Source: Butyricicoccus intestinisimiae
GTDB lineage: Bacteria; Bacillota; Clostridia; Oscillospirales; Butyricicoccaceae
Length of the DNA: 64,000 nucleotides
NCBI RefSeq assembly: GCF_018918345.1
Contig: NZ_JAHLQI010000002.1
Location: 372,001 to 436,000, forward strand
Reading direction: 5' to 3'
The position numbers were made by a program, and so were the translations under genes. The number at the start of each line of letters is the position of its first letter. Position 1 is the stretch's first letter. The notes below the pieces were generated by a model. The model was not told where the DNA came from and made no database searches. It was given only the letters and a program-made list of their open reading frames with translations. Of the stretch, positions 26,495 to 34,458 are shown in pieces.

Positions 26495-27048
26495 AGCTGT
26501 TCCTCTCCTTTCTTTGCTTCCTGCATGGCTTGGAGCGCATGTCTCCGCGCACGGGTCAGCTTCATGCGCACGCTCTTGGGCTGACAGCCAATCTGTTTGG
26601 CAAGATATTCGTCGGAATATCCCAGCATATATTTTCCGCGCAGGAGCAACGCTTCTGCTTCCGGCATCTGCTGTAATACCTGCATCAGAAGCTCTGCATT
26701 TTCTCGTGCAATCAAAATTTCATCCATCGTCGGCGCGGTCAGTTCTTCCTCCGCAACCTCTCTTGCGTGAGCTTTGACGATATCTTCATGCTTCAAGGTA
26801 TTGATGGCGACATTTCGCACGACCATAGCAATATATCCCGCCTGCACACAGCGTTTTTTGCTGCGCAAAACATCCAATTTGTCCATAATGCGCAAAATAC
26901 TCTCCTGCACAATATCCTCGCAGCTCATCCAGTTATTATTATACCGTCTGGCGACAGAAAACATCAACGCATGAAATTCTTCATACAGTTCGATGAGAAA
27001 TTCTTGATCGTCCGGATCTGATACAGCCGAACAAATCCATGTAATCAT
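26491..27048 (-). CDS. ECF-type RNA polymerase sigma factor
   Basis: The 185-residue protein has sigma region 2 (LYEEFHALMFSVARRYNNN, CEDIVQESILRIMDKLD) and region 4 (LLLRGKYMLGYSDEYLAKQ followed by CQPKSVRMKLTRARRHALQA). There is no region 1 or 3, hence the ECF group. It is coupled to the DUF4367 membrane protein, a likely sigma/anti-sigma pair responding to an envelope or extracellular signal. The ATG at 27048 has an AAAGGAG site. Target promoters are unknown. Confidence 0.9.
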   Translation of the reverse strand: MITWICSAVSDPDDQEFLIELYEEFHALMFSVARRYNNNWMSCEDIVQESILRIMDKLDVLRSKKRCVQAGYIAMVVRNVAINTLKHEDIVKAHAREVAEEELTAPTMDEILIARENAELLMQVLQQMPEAEALLLRGKYMLGYSDEYLAKQIGCQPKSVRMKLTRARRHALQAMQEAKKGEEQL

Positions 27049-27127
27049 TGGTTTCTCCTTTCGTCATATTTCATCTCTTTATTATTAAGACAAGAAACTC
27101 GCGTATTTGCAACACTTTTTCAAAAAA

Positions 27128-27164
27128 AAATATCTCCGCCCTCACAAGAAAAGCGGAGATATTT
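27128..27164 (-). terminator. Terminator ending the secreted-paralogue array
   Basis: A 12-bp stem (27128-27139 with 27153-27164) is followed on the minus strand by a run of T. It separates the array from the ECF operon. Confidence 0.85.
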
Positions 27165-27180
27165 CTCAGATGATGTTTCT

Positions 27181-27987
27181 TTACTTTTCTAACGAAGAAC
27201 CGCCCATCTCATTCCACAGCGGGAACGGGTTGATCTCATTCGGATCAATGCTTTCCGCGGCTTGGAGTGCCTCAGAAAAGCTGTCATATTCTGTACCGAG
27301 AGTTTTCTGCTCGTACTCGTCAAATACTCGCATTTGCTCCTGCTGTTCTGCACTGTACGCCACAGCCCGTCCTTTCGCACTGGCTTTCTGCTCTGTTTCC
27401 TGCAAATCAGAAATCGCGTCCGTGCCGAAAAATGCTGTCATGTCGTTAACTGCTTGCAATTTCCACTGACCGTCTTCTTTCACCATGGTTACATTCATAG
27501 AATCTTGTTCTATTGGCGCAGTTACTTCAATTTGGCCCTCTTCATTTTGCTCTACCAAATTTTCCCAATCTATCAATATAACATCCATCGTGGCAGATGT
27601 CCCATCCGCACTCACTTTAATATTACTGTAGGTACAATCTACAACACCTCCATCTACAGTGTATGCAATGGTGTCCTTTGCATCTTTTCTCAGATACTGT
27701 TCATTGATTTCCTTATACATTTCCCTGCAAACATTATCCGAAGAGTAATATTTGTCCATCTTTGCGTTGAAATCATCAATATATCCCTGAATTTGTTCTT
27801 CACTCAATTGGTCGGTCTTGCCGTTGTCCGATTCAAAATATCCAATCTGCAGAGCGGTATTCCGCGAGCCGATAAACGCCTCCTTGATTGCTTCATCCTC
27901 GGAATATGCATTTGCCCACATCGTGCTGCCAGCGATGCAAGCGGTCAGCGCAACTGCCGCAACGCCAAACTTAAAGCCAATTTTCAT
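27181..27987 (-). CDS. Secreted paralogue 1 of a tandem family, function unknown
   Basis: The 268-residue protein starts MKIGFKFGVAAVALTACIAG, a signal peptide cleaved near WANA, followed by YSEDEAIKEAFIGSRN. It has VTMVKEDGQWKLQAVND in the middle and ends ESIDPNEINPFPLWNEMGG. The same signature blocks occur in the proteins at 28524 and 29637, so the three are recent duplicates. The strand-turn-strand VTMVKEDGQWKL is typical of NTF2-like extracellular domains, but that is a guess. It is last in the array and lacks the small membrane partner gene found after the other two. Confidence 0.8.
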   Translation of the reverse strand: MKIGFKFGVAAVALTACIAGSTMWANAYSEDEAIKEAFIGSRNTALQIGYFESDNGKTDQLSEEQIQGYIDDFNAKMDKYYSSDNVCREMYKEINEQYLRKDAKDTIAYTVDGGVVDCTYSNIKVSADGTSATMDVILIDWENLVEQNEEGQIEVTAPIEQDSMNVTMVKEDGQWKLQAVNDMTAFFGTDAISDLQETEQKASAKGRAVAYSAEQQEQMRVFDEYEQKTLGTEYDSFSEALQAAESIDPNEINPFPLWNEMGGSSLEK

Positions 27988-28002
27988 ATGAAATTCCTCC
28001 TT

Positions 28003-28165
28003 ATGTTTCTATATTTCATGTATTGTCCACTGTTGTCTTTCTATACCATAAGACAGTTTAGCACTACATAATGCAACACATTTTTCACAAATTTTCAAAA
28101 AAGTCTTTCTGACTCCAACAGAATCAGGAAATTCTCCACCTGTTATCTTATAAACCAAAAAACAG
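28003..28165 (-). repeat. Long direct repeat, copy A (also at 30480-30645)
   Basis: This block holds the upstream region of paralogue 1, the terminator and the 3' end of the membrane protein gene. Its outer parts are nearly identical to 30480-30645, including ATGTTTCTATATTTCATG near 28010 and TTATCTTATAAACC near 28142; the middle has diverged. It marks the duplication joints of the array. Confidence 0.85.
28107..28130 (-). terminator. Probable terminator after small membrane protein 1
   Basis: A short imperfect hairpin is followed on the minus strand by GACTTTTTTG. It corresponds in position to the stronger hairpin at 30584-30608. Confidence 0.5.
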
Positions 28166-28436
28166 CCCATATCAAAGACGGAACACTCGCGGCAAGCACC
28201 GTTTTCAGGGTTCTTCCAATCCAAGCATCCGTGTCGGGTCTGGTTGCCGCATATTCGCCCAAGCACACCGCCGCCAGTTCCTGCAAGGCAATCGGAAGCA
28301 CGCCTTGCGCCGTGCGGCTCAGTGCAAAATTCCCCTGCGCAAATCGAACAGCCAGCACAACCGCTGCGACCATGCACAAATATCCTATTGCATGAAATAT
28401 TTTTCTGTTCGTTAATATTTTATCTTGTCTGTTCAT
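28143..28436 (-). CDS. Small three-helix membrane protein 1 of the array
   Basis: The 97-residue protein starts MNRQDKILTNRKIFHAIGY and has three hydrophobic segments (GYLCMVAAVVLAVRFAQ, VLPIALQELAAVCLGEY, VLAASVPSLIWAVFWF). It is almost identical to the protein at 29342 (shared RTAQG, ATRPDTDAWIGRTLKTVL) and more distantly related to 30778. The ATG at 28436 has a GAGGGAAG site. No function is known; alternation with the secreted paralogues suggests that the two types work together. Confidence 0.8.
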   Translation of the reverse strand: MNRQDKILTNRKIFHAIGYLCMVAAVVLAVRFAQGNFALSRTAQGVLPIALQELAAVCLGEYAATRPDTDAWIGRTLKTVLAASVPSLIWAVFWFIR

Positions 28437-28455
28437 GATTTGTTCTTCCCTCATC

Positions 28456-28498
28456 AAATCAATTCCCCACCTCTCGTGCGAGAAGTGGGGATTGATTT
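28456..28498. terminator. Strong hairpin between paralogue 2 and membrane protein 1
   Basis: Arms 28456-28470 and 28485-28498 pair with one bulge, with further inner pairs. The T run lies on the plus strand, where no gene precedes it; on the minus strand it would act as an attenuator or RNA-processing site. Confidence 0.5.
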
Positions 28499-28523
28499 TA
28501 TATTTTCCCAGATAGTATCTCGT

Positions 28524-29327
28524 TTACTCCTCTAGCGAAGAACCGCCCATCTCATTCCAGAGCGGGAACGGGTTGATCTCATTCGGATCAATGCTTTCCG
28601 CGGCTTTGAGTGCCTCAGAAAAGTTGTCATATTCTGTATAGGTCTTTTGTTGGTATTCGTTGAATGCCTGCATCTGCTCCTGCTGTTCTGTGCTGTACGC
28701 CACAGCCCGTCCTTTTGCATCGGCATTCTGCTCTGCTTCCTGCAAATCAGAAATCGCATCCGATCCAAAGAAAAGATCCGCTTGTTCCATCGACCGCAAC
28801 TTCCACTGTCCATCTTCTTTGACCATTGTCACATCTGCGGAAATTTGTCCTGTCGGTGCCGTCACTTCAATTTGACCCTCTTCATTTTCCTCTACCCAAT
28901 TGCCCCATTCTACAAATACCACGTGCATTGTAGCAGATGTTCTATCTTCATTCAGTTTGATATTTTCTGCTGTACAGGATAAAACGCCACCATCCACCTT
29001 ACAGTCCACGACGTCCTTTGCACATTCTCTCAATACACGCTCATTCAGTTCCTTATAGTTTTCTCGAGACGGATTATCCAATGAATAATACGAATCTACT
29101 CCCGTATTAAACCGATCAATATAACCTTGAATCTGCTCATCGCTCAATTGGTCGGTTTTTCCGTTATCCGACTCGAAATGTCCAATTTGCTGGAACATAT
29201 TCTGCGAGCCGATAAACGCTTCCTTGATTGCTTCATCTTCGGAATCTGCGTTAGCCCACAGTGTGCTGCCAGCGATACAAGCGGTTAATGCAATGGCAGC
29301 AATGCCAAACTTAAAACCAGTTTTCAT
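28524..29327 (-). CDS. Secreted paralogue 2 of the tandem family
   Basis: The 267-residue protein starts MKTGFKFGIAAIALTACIAG with cleavage near WANA, then DSEDEAIKEAFIGSQN. It ends ESIDPNEINPFPLWNEMGG, almost as in paralogue 1, while the middle (NPSRENYKELNERVLRE) has diverged more. The ATG at 29327 follows AGGAGG; the frame is open much further up through the membrane protein gene in another reading and should not be used. It begins 14 nt after membrane protein 2. Confidence 0.8.
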   Translation of the reverse strand: MKTGFKFGIAAIALTACIAGSTLWANADSEDEAIKEAFIGSQNMFQQIGHFESDNGKTDQLSDEQIQGYIDRFNTGVDSYYSLDNPSRENYKELNERVLRECAKDVVDCKVDGGVLSCTAENIKLNEDRTSATMHVVFVEWGNWVEENEEGQIEVTAPTGQISADVTMVKEDGQWKLRSMEQADLFFGSDAISDLQEAEQNADAKGRAVAYSTEQQEQMQAFNEYQQKTYTEYDNFSEALKAAESIDPNEINPFPLWNEMGGSSLEE

Positions 29328-29341
29328 ATGAAATCCTCCTA

Positions 29342-29635
29342 TCATCTTATAAACCAAAAAACAGCCCATATCAAAGACGGAACACTGGCGACAAGCACGG
29401 TTTTCAGCGTTCGTCCAATCCAAGCATCCGTATCCGGTCTGGTTGCCGTATATTCCCCCAAGCACACCGCCGCCAGTTCCTGCAGGGCAATCGGAATCAT
29501 GCCTTGCGCCGTGCGGCTCAATGCAAAATTTCCCTGCGCAAATCGGACAGCCAGCACAACCGCCGCAGCCATGCATACATACCCTACTGCATGAAATATT
29601 TTTCTGTCCGTCAATACTTTATCTTGTCTGCTCAT
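29342..29635 (-). CDS. Small three-helix membrane protein 2 of the array
   Basis: The 97-residue protein starts MSRQDKVLTDRKIFHAVGY and is nearly the same as the protein at 28143. It follows paralogue 3 with its start codon just beside that gene's stop (29635 versus 29637), so the two are translated together. Three membrane segments, no recognised motif. Confidence 0.8.
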   Translation of the reverse strand: MSRQDKVLTDRKIFHAVGYVCMAAAVVLAVRFAQGNFALSRTAQGMIPIALQELAAVCLGEYTATRPDTDAWIGRTLKTVLVASVPSLIWAVFWFIR

Positions 29636-29636
29636 G

Positions 29637-30467
29637 CTATTCTTCCCAGCTCGCAGTTCCTGCATATTTTTCTAACGAAGAACCGCCCTTTTCATTCCAC
29701 AGCGGGAACGGGTTAATCTCATGCGGATCAATGCTTTCCGCGACTTGGAGTGCCTCAGAAAAGCTGTCATACTCTGTGAACAGCGTCTTTTGTTCGTATT
29801 CCTCGAATACCTGCATCTGTTTTTTCTGTTCTTCATTAAATATAGATTTCCCGTTTGCATTGGCGTTCTGCTCCGCATCCTGCAAATCAGAAATCGCATC
29901 CCCTCCAAACCAAGCAACCATGTCGTTAATTGCTTGCAATTTCCACTGTCCATCCTCTTTCACCATGGTTACGGACATGGTGTCTTGTCCCGTTGGTGCA
30001 GTCACTTCAATCTGTCCGTATTCATTTTGCTCTACCCAATTGCCCCAACTTACGCATACAACATCCATCGTGGCAGATGTCCCATCCGCACTTAGTTTGA
30101 TATGTCTGCATGTACAATCCAAAACGCCGCCATCTACCTTGTAATAAACGACATCTTTTGCGTCTTTTCTCAGACGCTGTTCGTTGATTTCCTTATATGT
30201 CTGTCTGCAAACATTATCCGCAGAATAGTATTTGTCCATCTCTGCGTTAAAATCATCAATATATCTCTGAATCTGTTCTTCGCTCAGTTGGTCGGTCTTT
30301 CCGTTGTCCGACTCAAAATATCCAATCCGCTGAGAGATATTCTGTGAGCCGATAAACGCTTCCTTGATTGCCTCATCCTCGGAATGTGCGTTTTTCCACA
30401 GTGTACTGCCAGCGATGCAAGCGGTCAGCACGACTGCCGCAATGCCAAACTTAAAACCAGTTTTCAT
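29637..30467 (-). CDS. Secreted paralogue 3 of the tandem family
   Basis: The 276-residue protein starts MKTGFKFGIAAVVLTACIAG, then HSEDEAIKEAFIGSQN, and ends ESIDPHEINPFPLWNEKGG plus a short extra tail (SSLEKYAGTASWEE) that the other two lack. It is first of the array, behind the repeat copy B at 30480-30645. Signal peptide and NTF2-like guess as for paralogue 1. Confidence 0.8.
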   Translation of the reverse strand: MKTGFKFGIAAVVLTACIAGSTLWKNAHSEDEAIKEAFIGSQNISQRIGYFESDNGKTDQLSEEQIQRYIDDFNAEMDKYYSADNVCRQTYKEINEQRLRKDAKDVVYYKVDGGVLDCTCRHIKLSADGTSATMDVVCVSWGNWVEQNEYGQIEVTAPTGQDTMSVTMVKEDGQWKLQAINDMVAWFGGDAISDLQDAEQNANANGKSIFNEEQKKQMQVFEEYEQKTLFTEYDSFSEALQVAESIDPHEINPFPLWNEKGGSSLEKYAGTASWEE

Positions 30468-30479
30468 ATGAAACCACTC

Positions 30480-30645
30480 CTTATGTTTCTATATTTCATG
30501 TATTGTCCACTGTTGTCTTTCTATACCATAAGACAGCTTGACACCGCACGGTGCAACACCGTTTTGCAAAATTGCAAAAAAAATTCCCCGACTCGCTGGA
30601 ATCGGGAAATTCTCCACCTGTTATCTTATAAACCAAAAAACAGCT
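30480..30645 (-). repeat. Long direct repeat, copy B, with a gene remnant
   Basis: This copy of 28003-28165 stands upstream of paralogue 3. At 30618-30645 it keeps the last codons of a small membrane protein gene (reading AVFWFIR then stop) with no body attached, a fossil of a third membrane gene lost by deletion or replaced by the gene at 30656. Confidence 0.8.
30584..30608 (-). terminator. Terminator after the 36-residue membrane peptide gene
   Basis: A hairpin with one bulged base is followed on the minus strand by eight T residues. Confidence 0.8.
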
Positions 30646-30655
30646 GCAAAAATTT

Positions 30656-30766
30656 TTATTTTTTTCTTTTCGTGTATTTGTCCAGTGCCCGTGCCGCATA
30701 CACAACAATAACTACAATCAAGCCAAGAACAACAACATTCAAGATCTGCGTGAAAATTTCTGCCAT
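30656..30766 (-). CDS. 36-residue single-pass membrane peptide
   Basis: The peptide is MAEIFTQILNVVVLGLIVV followed by IVVYAARALDKYTKRKK: one membrane helix with a basic cytoplasmic tail. The ATG at 30766 lies close behind GGGGAGA. It starts 11 nt after membrane protein 3 and ends at a terminator, so it is likely real, but so short a frame could be chance. Confidence 0.5.
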   Translation of the reverse strand: MAEIFTQILNVVVLGLIVVIVVYAARALDKYTKRKK

Positions 30767-30777
30767 ATTCTCCCCAA

Positions 30778-31050
30778 TCAATCGACAAACCAAATCGCAT
30801 ACCAAACAAATGCCGGAATGCCCGCCGCTACAATCGCCGCCAAGGTTCTTGGAAACCAATTTTCCGTATACGGTCGAGTAATGGCAAAGACAGCAAAGCA
30901 AATAGCCGCAATGACTTCCAATACAATCGGAATCACGCCCTCTGCCGTGTAGTTTAGAATGTCAAATTGGCTAAATACAACCGCAGTGATAACAGCCGCC
31001 GCCACAAAGACAAAACCAACCATCAGCAGATTTTTTCTCCATAATCTCAT
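30778..31050 (-). CDS. Small three-helix membrane protein 3, regulator-linked
   Basis: The 90-residue protein starts MRLWRKNLLMVGFVFVAAAV and is a distant relative of the proteins at 28143 and 29342 (TAEGVIPIVLEVIAAICF, AITRPYTENWFPRTLA). The ATG at 31050 follows GAGGGGAG. It lies 77 nt after the PadR gene on the same strand, the usual place for a membrane protein controlled by a PadR regulator. Confidence 0.8.
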   Translation of the reverse strand: MRLWRKNLLMVGFVFVAAAVITAVVFSQFDILNYTAEGVIPIVLEVIAAICFAVFAITRPYTENWFPRTLAAIVAAGIPAFVWYAIWFVD

Positions 31051-31127
31051 GGCATTCTCCCCTCTCTGTACGTCAGCACCATAATGCGCTAAATTAAATG
31101 TAATCAGATCATTTTTTTGTATCAACG

Positions 31128-31523
31128 TTATTCCGCTTCTTTTGCGCCTTCCGACTGCAAAATCAGTCCGATGCACTGCATAAACTGCCCAAAAGTGTCG
31201 GTCAGCCGCACCAGATACTCTCTGCCTTTTGGCGTGATGCCGTAATACTGGCGCTTTCTGCCATCCGGTGCCACGCGTTTTTTCAGCTCGTCAATGTACT
31301 CAAACTTAACCATGCGGTAAATCACCGAATACGGGAACACGATGCGAAACTTTCCATCGCTGCGCCGTTCCAGCTCGTCCGGAATTTCGCCGATATACAT
31401 TTCTCTCTCGTTGAGCAAAAACAACACGAGCATCTCCGACACTGCTTTTTTGAGATTTTCTTCCAATCCCTGCACCGAGCCGCTGCGCTCCGGCACATCC
31501 GTTGTGTTTGGCTGTCTTCCCAT
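31128..31523 (-). CDS. PadR-family transcriptional regulator
   Basis: The 131-residue protein has the winged-helix PadR core: SEMLVLFLLNEREMYIGEI, then FPYSVIYRMVKFEYI and GRKRQYYGITPKGREYLVRL. PadR proteins repress their own operons and release on ligand binding. The ATG at 31523 has a GAGGGAGG site. It is first in a unit with the small membrane proteins at 30778 and 30656, from the promoter at 31554-31582, which carries an inverted repeat. Confidence 0.88.
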   Translation of the reverse strand: MGRQPNTTDVPERSGSVQGLEENLKKAVSEMLVLFLLNEREMYIGEIPDELERRSDGKFRIVFPYSVIYRMVKFEYIDELKKRVAPDGRKRQYYGITPKGREYLVRLTDTFGQFMQCIGLILQSEGAKEAE

Positions 31524-31543
31524 TTTTCTGCCTCCCTCACAAT

Positions 31544-31582
31544 TGTTACTATTAGTATAACACGGCTTTCGTATTCCTGCAA
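31544..31582 (-). promoter_or_regulatory. PadR operon promoter with overlapping inverted repeat
   Basis: On the minus strand TTGCAG (31577-31582) and TATACT (31554-31559) are 17 bp apart. An inverted repeat TGTTA-N9-TAACA at 31544-31562 covers the -10, a fitting place for an autorepressor; that it binds PadR is inferred. Confidence 0.6.
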
Positions 31583-31615
31583 TAACAAAAATTTGAAATG
31601 ACAGATTTTTAAGAA

Positions 31616-32410
31616 TCATCCAAATCGCTTGAGCGACAGCACGACACGCCCCTTTTTGCTCTCGCCTAAAATTTCCGCAATCTCTCCGCGTCCGGTGCCG
31701 CGCAGCGTAATGCGGTCATGCACCGCAATTTCCTTGTCTGTATGGATACATTCCTGCTGATTGACAAACACTTTTCCTGCACGGATGGCGTCCGCCGCCT
31801 TGGCGCGCGACATGCGGAACAGCGATGCCGTCACGGCATCCAGCCGCATAGATGCGACCGTATCGCGCAGCATGGTCACTTTTTCTTCGGGAACAATCAA
31901 TTGCGTGAGCGGAATTTCTTCCGTCTGCAAATGCTTGCGTCCCGCTTGGCTGTAATGCATGAACAGATACGGCGCAATGTCTTTGAGCACAAGAATATCT
32001 GCGCCGTGTTCGCTGACCAAAATATCTCCGATGCCGTCGCGGCGCAGTCCCAAGCCCATCAGCGAACCGAGATAATCCCGATGCGTCAGCGCGTCATTTT
32101 TGCTGCGCAAACAGCGAATGACAACAATCGGGCAGTCCTCTCCCTCTGTCGGCACGGCATCCATCCATTCCGGCAGAAAAAAGACCATGCGGCGTTCCGC
32201 CTGCTCATATCCGCCCCAGAAAATACCGCGTTCTCCCAGACCGCGCAGCAGCCGATCTGCCAGCGCCGCCTCGTGCATATCCAAAAATTTTGTGTGCGTC
32301 AGATAGCACTTTTCACGGCAGGTCTCCGCCTTCTGCGCGAGCTGCGTGAGCAAAATTCGTTCTTCCTGTGTGCGCGCAATGCCGCTGATGATATCGTTTG
32401 TACTCGCCAT
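31616..32410 (-). CDS. ylmH: YlmH-like S4-domain RNA-binding protein
   Basis: The 264-residue protein has the YlmH N-terminal half (DMHEAALADRLLRGLGERGI, FFLPEWMDAVP, ALTHRDYLGSLMGLGLRRDGIGDI) and a C-terminal S4 domain (AVTASLFRMSRAKAADAIRAGKVFVN style). In Bacillus and relatives it is linked to cell division genes and to rescue of stalled ribosomal subunits. Here it stands alone, divergent from birA, not in the usual sepF-ylmG cluster. The ATG at 32410 follows GAGGA. Confidence 0.9.
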   Translation of the reverse strand: MASTNDIISGIARTQEERILLTQLAQKAETCREKCYLTHTKFLDMHEAALADRLLRGLGERGIFWGGYEQAERRMVFFLPEWMDAVPTEGEDCPIVVIRCLRSKNDALTHRDYLGSLMGLGLRRDGIGDILVSEHGADILVLKDIAPYLFMHYSQAGRKHLQTEEIPLTQLIVPEEKVTMLRDTVASMRLDAVTASLFRMSRAKAADAIRAGKVFVNQQECIHTDKEIAVHDRITLRGTGRGEIAEILGESKKGRVVLSLKRFG

Positions 32411-32473
32411 GTATCTATGTCCTCTTTCTTTCGACTGCATTTGTGAATTTTCCTCGTTTCCAAGTAAAATCTA

Positions 32474-32502
32474 TTGTACTGCGTCAATATCTGTATTACA
32501 AT
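32474..32502 (+). promoter_or_regulatory. Promoter of birA with a short inverted repeat
   Basis: TTGTAC (32474-32479) and TACAAT (32497-32502) are 17 bp apart. ATTGTA (32473-32478) and TACAAT form an inverted repeat spanning the promoter. It could be a self-operator for BirA, but it does not match the full biotin operator. Confidence 0.55.
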
Positions 32503-32537
32503 AAGGAAAGGTTAAAAAGACCCGAAAGGATGATTGG

Positions 32538-33527
32538 ATGGTTCGAGATGATGTGCTGCGCACACTGGAAGAGCACCGCGGAGAGCAAATCTCCGGCGGC
32601 ACACTGGCACGGAAATTGGGCGTGTCCCGCACAGCAATATGGAAGGCGGTTTCCTCTCTGCGCGAGATGGGATTTCCCATCACCTCAGCAGCCGGCGGAG
32701 GCTATTGCTTGGATGAATCGAGTGATGCCTTGTCTGAAGCTGGCATTTCTATGAATCTGACAACTCGGTACGCCGCACAGCATCTGTGTGTGCTGTCCAC
32801 GGTGGATTCTACCAACAATTATCTCAAGCAGCGCGCCGCAGACCTGCCCCATGGATATGCCGTCGTCGCAGACTGCCAGACCGCCGGCCGCGGCAGACTG
32901 GGACGGAGCTTTGTATCTCCTTCCGGCAGCGGCATCTATATCAGTCTGCTGCTGCGCCCCAACATCCCGCTGGAACGCATGCATCTGATGACGGTCGGCG
33001 CCGCCATCGCCGCCTGCGAGGCAATTCAAGAAACTGCCGGTTTTACGCCGGACATCAAATGGGTCAATGACGTACTCATGCACGGCAAAAAGCTGTGCGG
33101 TATTTTGACCGAGGCTTCCATCGAGGCGGAAACTGGTCAACTGTCCTATGTCATTGTCGGCATTGGTCTCAATGTCCGCACACCGGCCGGCGGTCTTGCG
33201 CCGGAAATCGCAGATATTGCAGGCTGTTTGGAGGACTTCGCCCCGCACGCCGTCCGCCGCAACGCGCTGGCAGCATCTTTTTTCAATCACATGGAGTCTT
33301 GCTGCGATCTCATCGCGGCTGGTCAGACCGATGCTTTGATTAACCGCTACCGCTCGTTCATTCATTTTCTCGGACAACCGATTACTGTCATCCGTTTTGA
33401 CAAACGGGAACCGGCAACGGCGGTTGGCATTGATTCCAACGGTCATCTCATCATTGAGCAGAACGGCCAGCGCAGCACACTGGTCGCCGGAGAAATCAGC
33501 ATCCGGCTTCCGGAACAGACGCGCTGA
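32538..33527 (+). CDS. birA: Bifunctional biotin-protein ligase/biotin repressor
   Basis: BirA attaches biotin to carboxyl carrier proteins and, in the long form, represses biotin genes. The 329-residue protein has an N-terminal winged helix (GGTLARKLGVSRTAIWKAV), the ligase motif TAGRGRLGRSF, KWVNDVLMHGKKLCGIL and a C-terminal beta-barrel. The presence of the DNA-binding domain marks the regulatory type. It is followed 36 nt later by a thioredoxin-reductase-like gene on the same strand. Confidence 0.95.
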   Translation: MVRDDVLRTLEEHRGEQISGGTLARKLGVSRTAIWKAVSSLREMGFPITSAAGGGYCLDESSDALSEAGISMNLTTRYAAQHLCVLSTVDSTNNYLKQRAADLPHGYAVVADCQTAGRGRLGRSFVSPSGSGIYISLLLRPNIPLERMHLMTVGAAIAACEAIQETAGFTPDIKWVNDVLMHGKKLCGILTEASIEAETGQLSYVIVGIGLNVRTPAGGLAPEIADIAGCLEDFAPHAVRRNALAASFFNHMESCCDLIAAGQTDALINRYRSFIHFLGQPITVIRFDKREPATAVGIDSNGHLIIEQNGQRSTLVAGEISIRLPEQTR

Positions 33528-33563
33528 GCATCTGTCTCCCCATAGTAAGGAGTTTTATTTCAA

Positions 33564-34451
33564 ATGAAAGATTGTGTCATCATCGGAAAGGGTCCGGCAG
33601 GACTGTCTGCTGCATTGTATGTTCGACGCGCAGGCTATACGCCGCTTGTCATCGGGCGCGATTCCGGTGCTCTCGGCCAGAGCCATCGCATCGAAAATTA
33701 TTTCGGTCTGGCAGAACCGGTCAGCGGTGACGAATTGTTCCGCCGCGGTTTGGTACAGGTCGAACGTCTTGGCATTGAAGTGATCAGCGATGAAGTCGTA
33801 TCCATTCGCGAATCCAACGGTTTTATCGTAAACACATCCTCTGGCAACAGCTACACGGCGCGCACGATTTTGCTGGCAACCGGAAAACAGCGTATTTCTT
33901 CCAATCTGGACGCCGATCATCTGATTGGTTACGGCGTCAGCCACTGCGCGCAGTGTGACGGTTTCCTGATGCGCGGCCGTTCGCTCGCCGTTGTCGGCAG
34001 CGGCGACCACGCCGTCGCAGAGCTCAACCATCTGCGCCCGCTGACGGAACATCTTCGCCTGTTTACAAACGGCGCAACCATCACCACCCACAACATTCCG
34101 TCGGATATTCCGATTGTGACCGAGCCGATTACCGAGCTGCGCACGGATGATTTCGGCATGCTGTCCGGCATCCAGACGGAAAAGCAGCTGTATCCGACAG
34201 AGGGTCTGTTCTTAGCACAAGGCATCGCTTCCGCGGCGGATTTCGCCCGCCGCATGGGCGTCATCATGGACGACGGCGACGTCAAGATCGACCGCAGCTA
34301 TCAGACCAATGTACCGGGTCTGTTCGCAGCCGGTGACTGTGTCGGCGGTGTCCTGCAAATTGCCAAGGCTGTGGCAGACGGCGCCATCGCCGGACTCAAC
34401 ATCAGTGAGTTTTTGCGAAACGCACCGCAAAAGGAAGATTCTCAGGCATAA
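33564..34451 (+). CDS. Thioredoxin-reductase-like NAD(P)H/FAD oxidoreductase
   Basis: The 295-residue protein starts MKDCVIIGKGPAGLSAALY (FAD-binding GxGxxG), carries the redox pair CAQC in SHCAQCDGFLM, a second nucleotide-binding GSGDHA stretch, and ends with NVPGLFAAGDCVGGVLQIAKA, the TrxB FAD signature. It is somewhat short for TrxB and the second motif lacks the full GxGxxA pattern, so its partner may be another small redox protein rather than thioredoxin itself. No thioredoxin gene is nearby. Confidence 0.85.
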   Translation: MKDCVIIGKGPAGLSAALYVRRAGYTPLVIGRDSGALGQSHRIENYFGLAEPVSGDELFRRGLVQVERLGIEVISDEVVSIRESNGFIVNTSSGNSYTARTILLATGKQRISSNLDADHLIGYGVSHCAQCDGFLMRGRSLAVVGSGDHAVAELNHLRPLTEHLRLFTNGATITTHNIPSDIPIVTEPITELRTDDFGMLSGIQTEKQLYPTEGLFLAQGIASAADFARRMGVIMDDGDVKIDRSYQTNVPGLFAAGDCVGGVLQIAKAVADGAIAGLNISEFLRNAPQKEDSQA

Positions 34452-34458
34452 CAACCAA

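Noticed and set aside
23557-27048. A large sporulation operon running from the ECF gene into spoIIGA-sigE
   Set aside because: There is a gap of about 115 nt with its own -10 before spoIIGA, and the upstream genes are not sporulation genes by motif; a common transcript is not supported.
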